Positions 6,402 through 6,615 of a stretch of 6,615 bases of DNA are shown here, piece after piece. The stretch is from Christensenella sp. UBA767 (GTDB lineage Bacteria > Bacillota > Clostridia > Christensenellales > CAG-917), in contig DBJV01000119.1 in the NCBI GenBank assembly GCA_002297185.1, forward strand, positions 363-6,977, given 5' to 3'. Under the pieces are notes generated by a model. It was given only the letters and a program-made list of their open reading frames with translations, was not told where the DNA came from and did no database searches. How positions within the stretch are numbered: position 1 is the first letter of the stretch; each line of letters begins with the position of its first letter. A program made the translations under genes and the position numbers.

Positions 6402-6432
6402 AAAAACGCTCACCCAACGGTGAGCGTTTTTT
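6402..6432 (+). terminator. Rho-independent terminator of the large phosphoesterase gene
   Basis: ACGCTCACC (6406-6414) pairs perfectly with GGTGAGCGT (6419-6427) around the 4-nt loop CAAC, extended by four A-T pairs and ending in a run of six T. It starts 20 nt after the stop codon. Because A-tract and T-tract are symmetric it may work in both directions. Confidence 0.93.
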
Positions 6433-6434
6433 AT

Positions 6435-6615
6435 ATGGATTGTATGTTCGAAGGCGAAATAGAAACCGCCGTCCGCGAACTTGCAGAGCGGACTAATATA
6501 ACGCTCACTCATTCAAGGCGCTCTTATACACGCAATCTGCCTATTAGGAGCGTACTTATTAACGGAATGTGCTTATTCGAAGTTCGAGCCGCAAGGCGGC
6601 GAGCGGATAAGTGCC
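6435..6615 (+). other. Open frame of doubtful coding status at the right edge
   Basis: From the ATG at 6435 a frame stays open for 60 codons to the window edge (begins MDCMFEGEIETAVRELAERT, later rich in Arg and Ala). There is no ribosome binding site: the bases before the ATG are the T-run of the terminator. I recognise no domain, and other frames have stops. It may be chance, a decayed gene remnant, or part of a repeat. On balance I do not call it a gene. Confidence 0.2.
6572..6611. repeat. Imperfect hairpin near the right edge
   Basis: A core stem GCCGC (6588-6592) and GCGGC (6596-6600) with a 3-nt loop AAG, flanked by outer partners CTTAT (6572-6576) and ATAAG (6607-6611), with unpaired bases between. 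No T-run follows, so it does not look like a terminator. It could be one end of a dispersed element cut by the window edge. Confidence 0.4.

Overview
The window looks like a chromosomal piece of an uncultured, anaerobic Bacillota (Clostridia-type) bacterium. The evidence is indirect: AAGGAGG-type ribosome binding sites, sigma-A-like promoters (TTGACA-17-TATATT and TTGATT-17-TACAAT), U-tract hairpin terminators, moderate GC, and Gram-positive-style gene families. I cannot name the species.

Left part (1-1573, minus strand): a metal-sensing and efflux locus. In transcription order it has (i) an ArsR/SmtB-type repressor gene (1500-1177) with its own promoter and an operator-like inverted repeat over the transcription start; (ii) a hairpin terminator; (iii) a second, matching operator-like inverted repeat with a probable promoter; (iv) a free-standing 72-residue heavy-metal-associated (HMA) domain with a CxxC site (1034-816); (v) a 128-nt imperfect palindrome that begins at the HMA stop codon; and (vi) the first 212 residues of a P1B-type metal-transporting ATPase, which runs off the left edge. 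The ATPase has no N-terminal HMA domain of its own, so the small HMA protein probably serves as a detached metal chaperone or domain for it. The repressor carries the Asp/His/His/Glu pattern of the alpha-5 metal site of SmtB/NmtR. The simplest model is that metal releases the repressor from both operators and induces the repressor and the pump together. Zn(II), Cd(II) or Pb(II) are the likely metals, but the sequence does not settle which.

Right part (1708-6432, plus strand): one very large gene (1532 codons) read divergently from the repressor, with its own promoter, a strong RBS and a strong terminator, so it looks monocistronic. The product has a signal peptide, a complete calcineurin-like metallophosphoesterase domain, about 450 residues of unrecognised and apparently mainly helical sequence, an Fn3-like domain like that preceding purple-acid-phosphatase catalytic domains, a second and distinct metallophosphoesterase domain, and a C-terminal membrane segment followed by lysines. 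It should be an exported, membrane-tethered double phosphoesterase. Substrates are unknown. I see no direct functional link to the metal locus beyond the shared intergenic region, although both encode metal-dependent proteins.

Right end (6433-6615): no convincing gene. There is an open frame without an RBS and an imperfect hairpin, possibly part of a repeat or a decayed element. No tRNA, rRNA, CRISPR array or insertion sequence was recognised.
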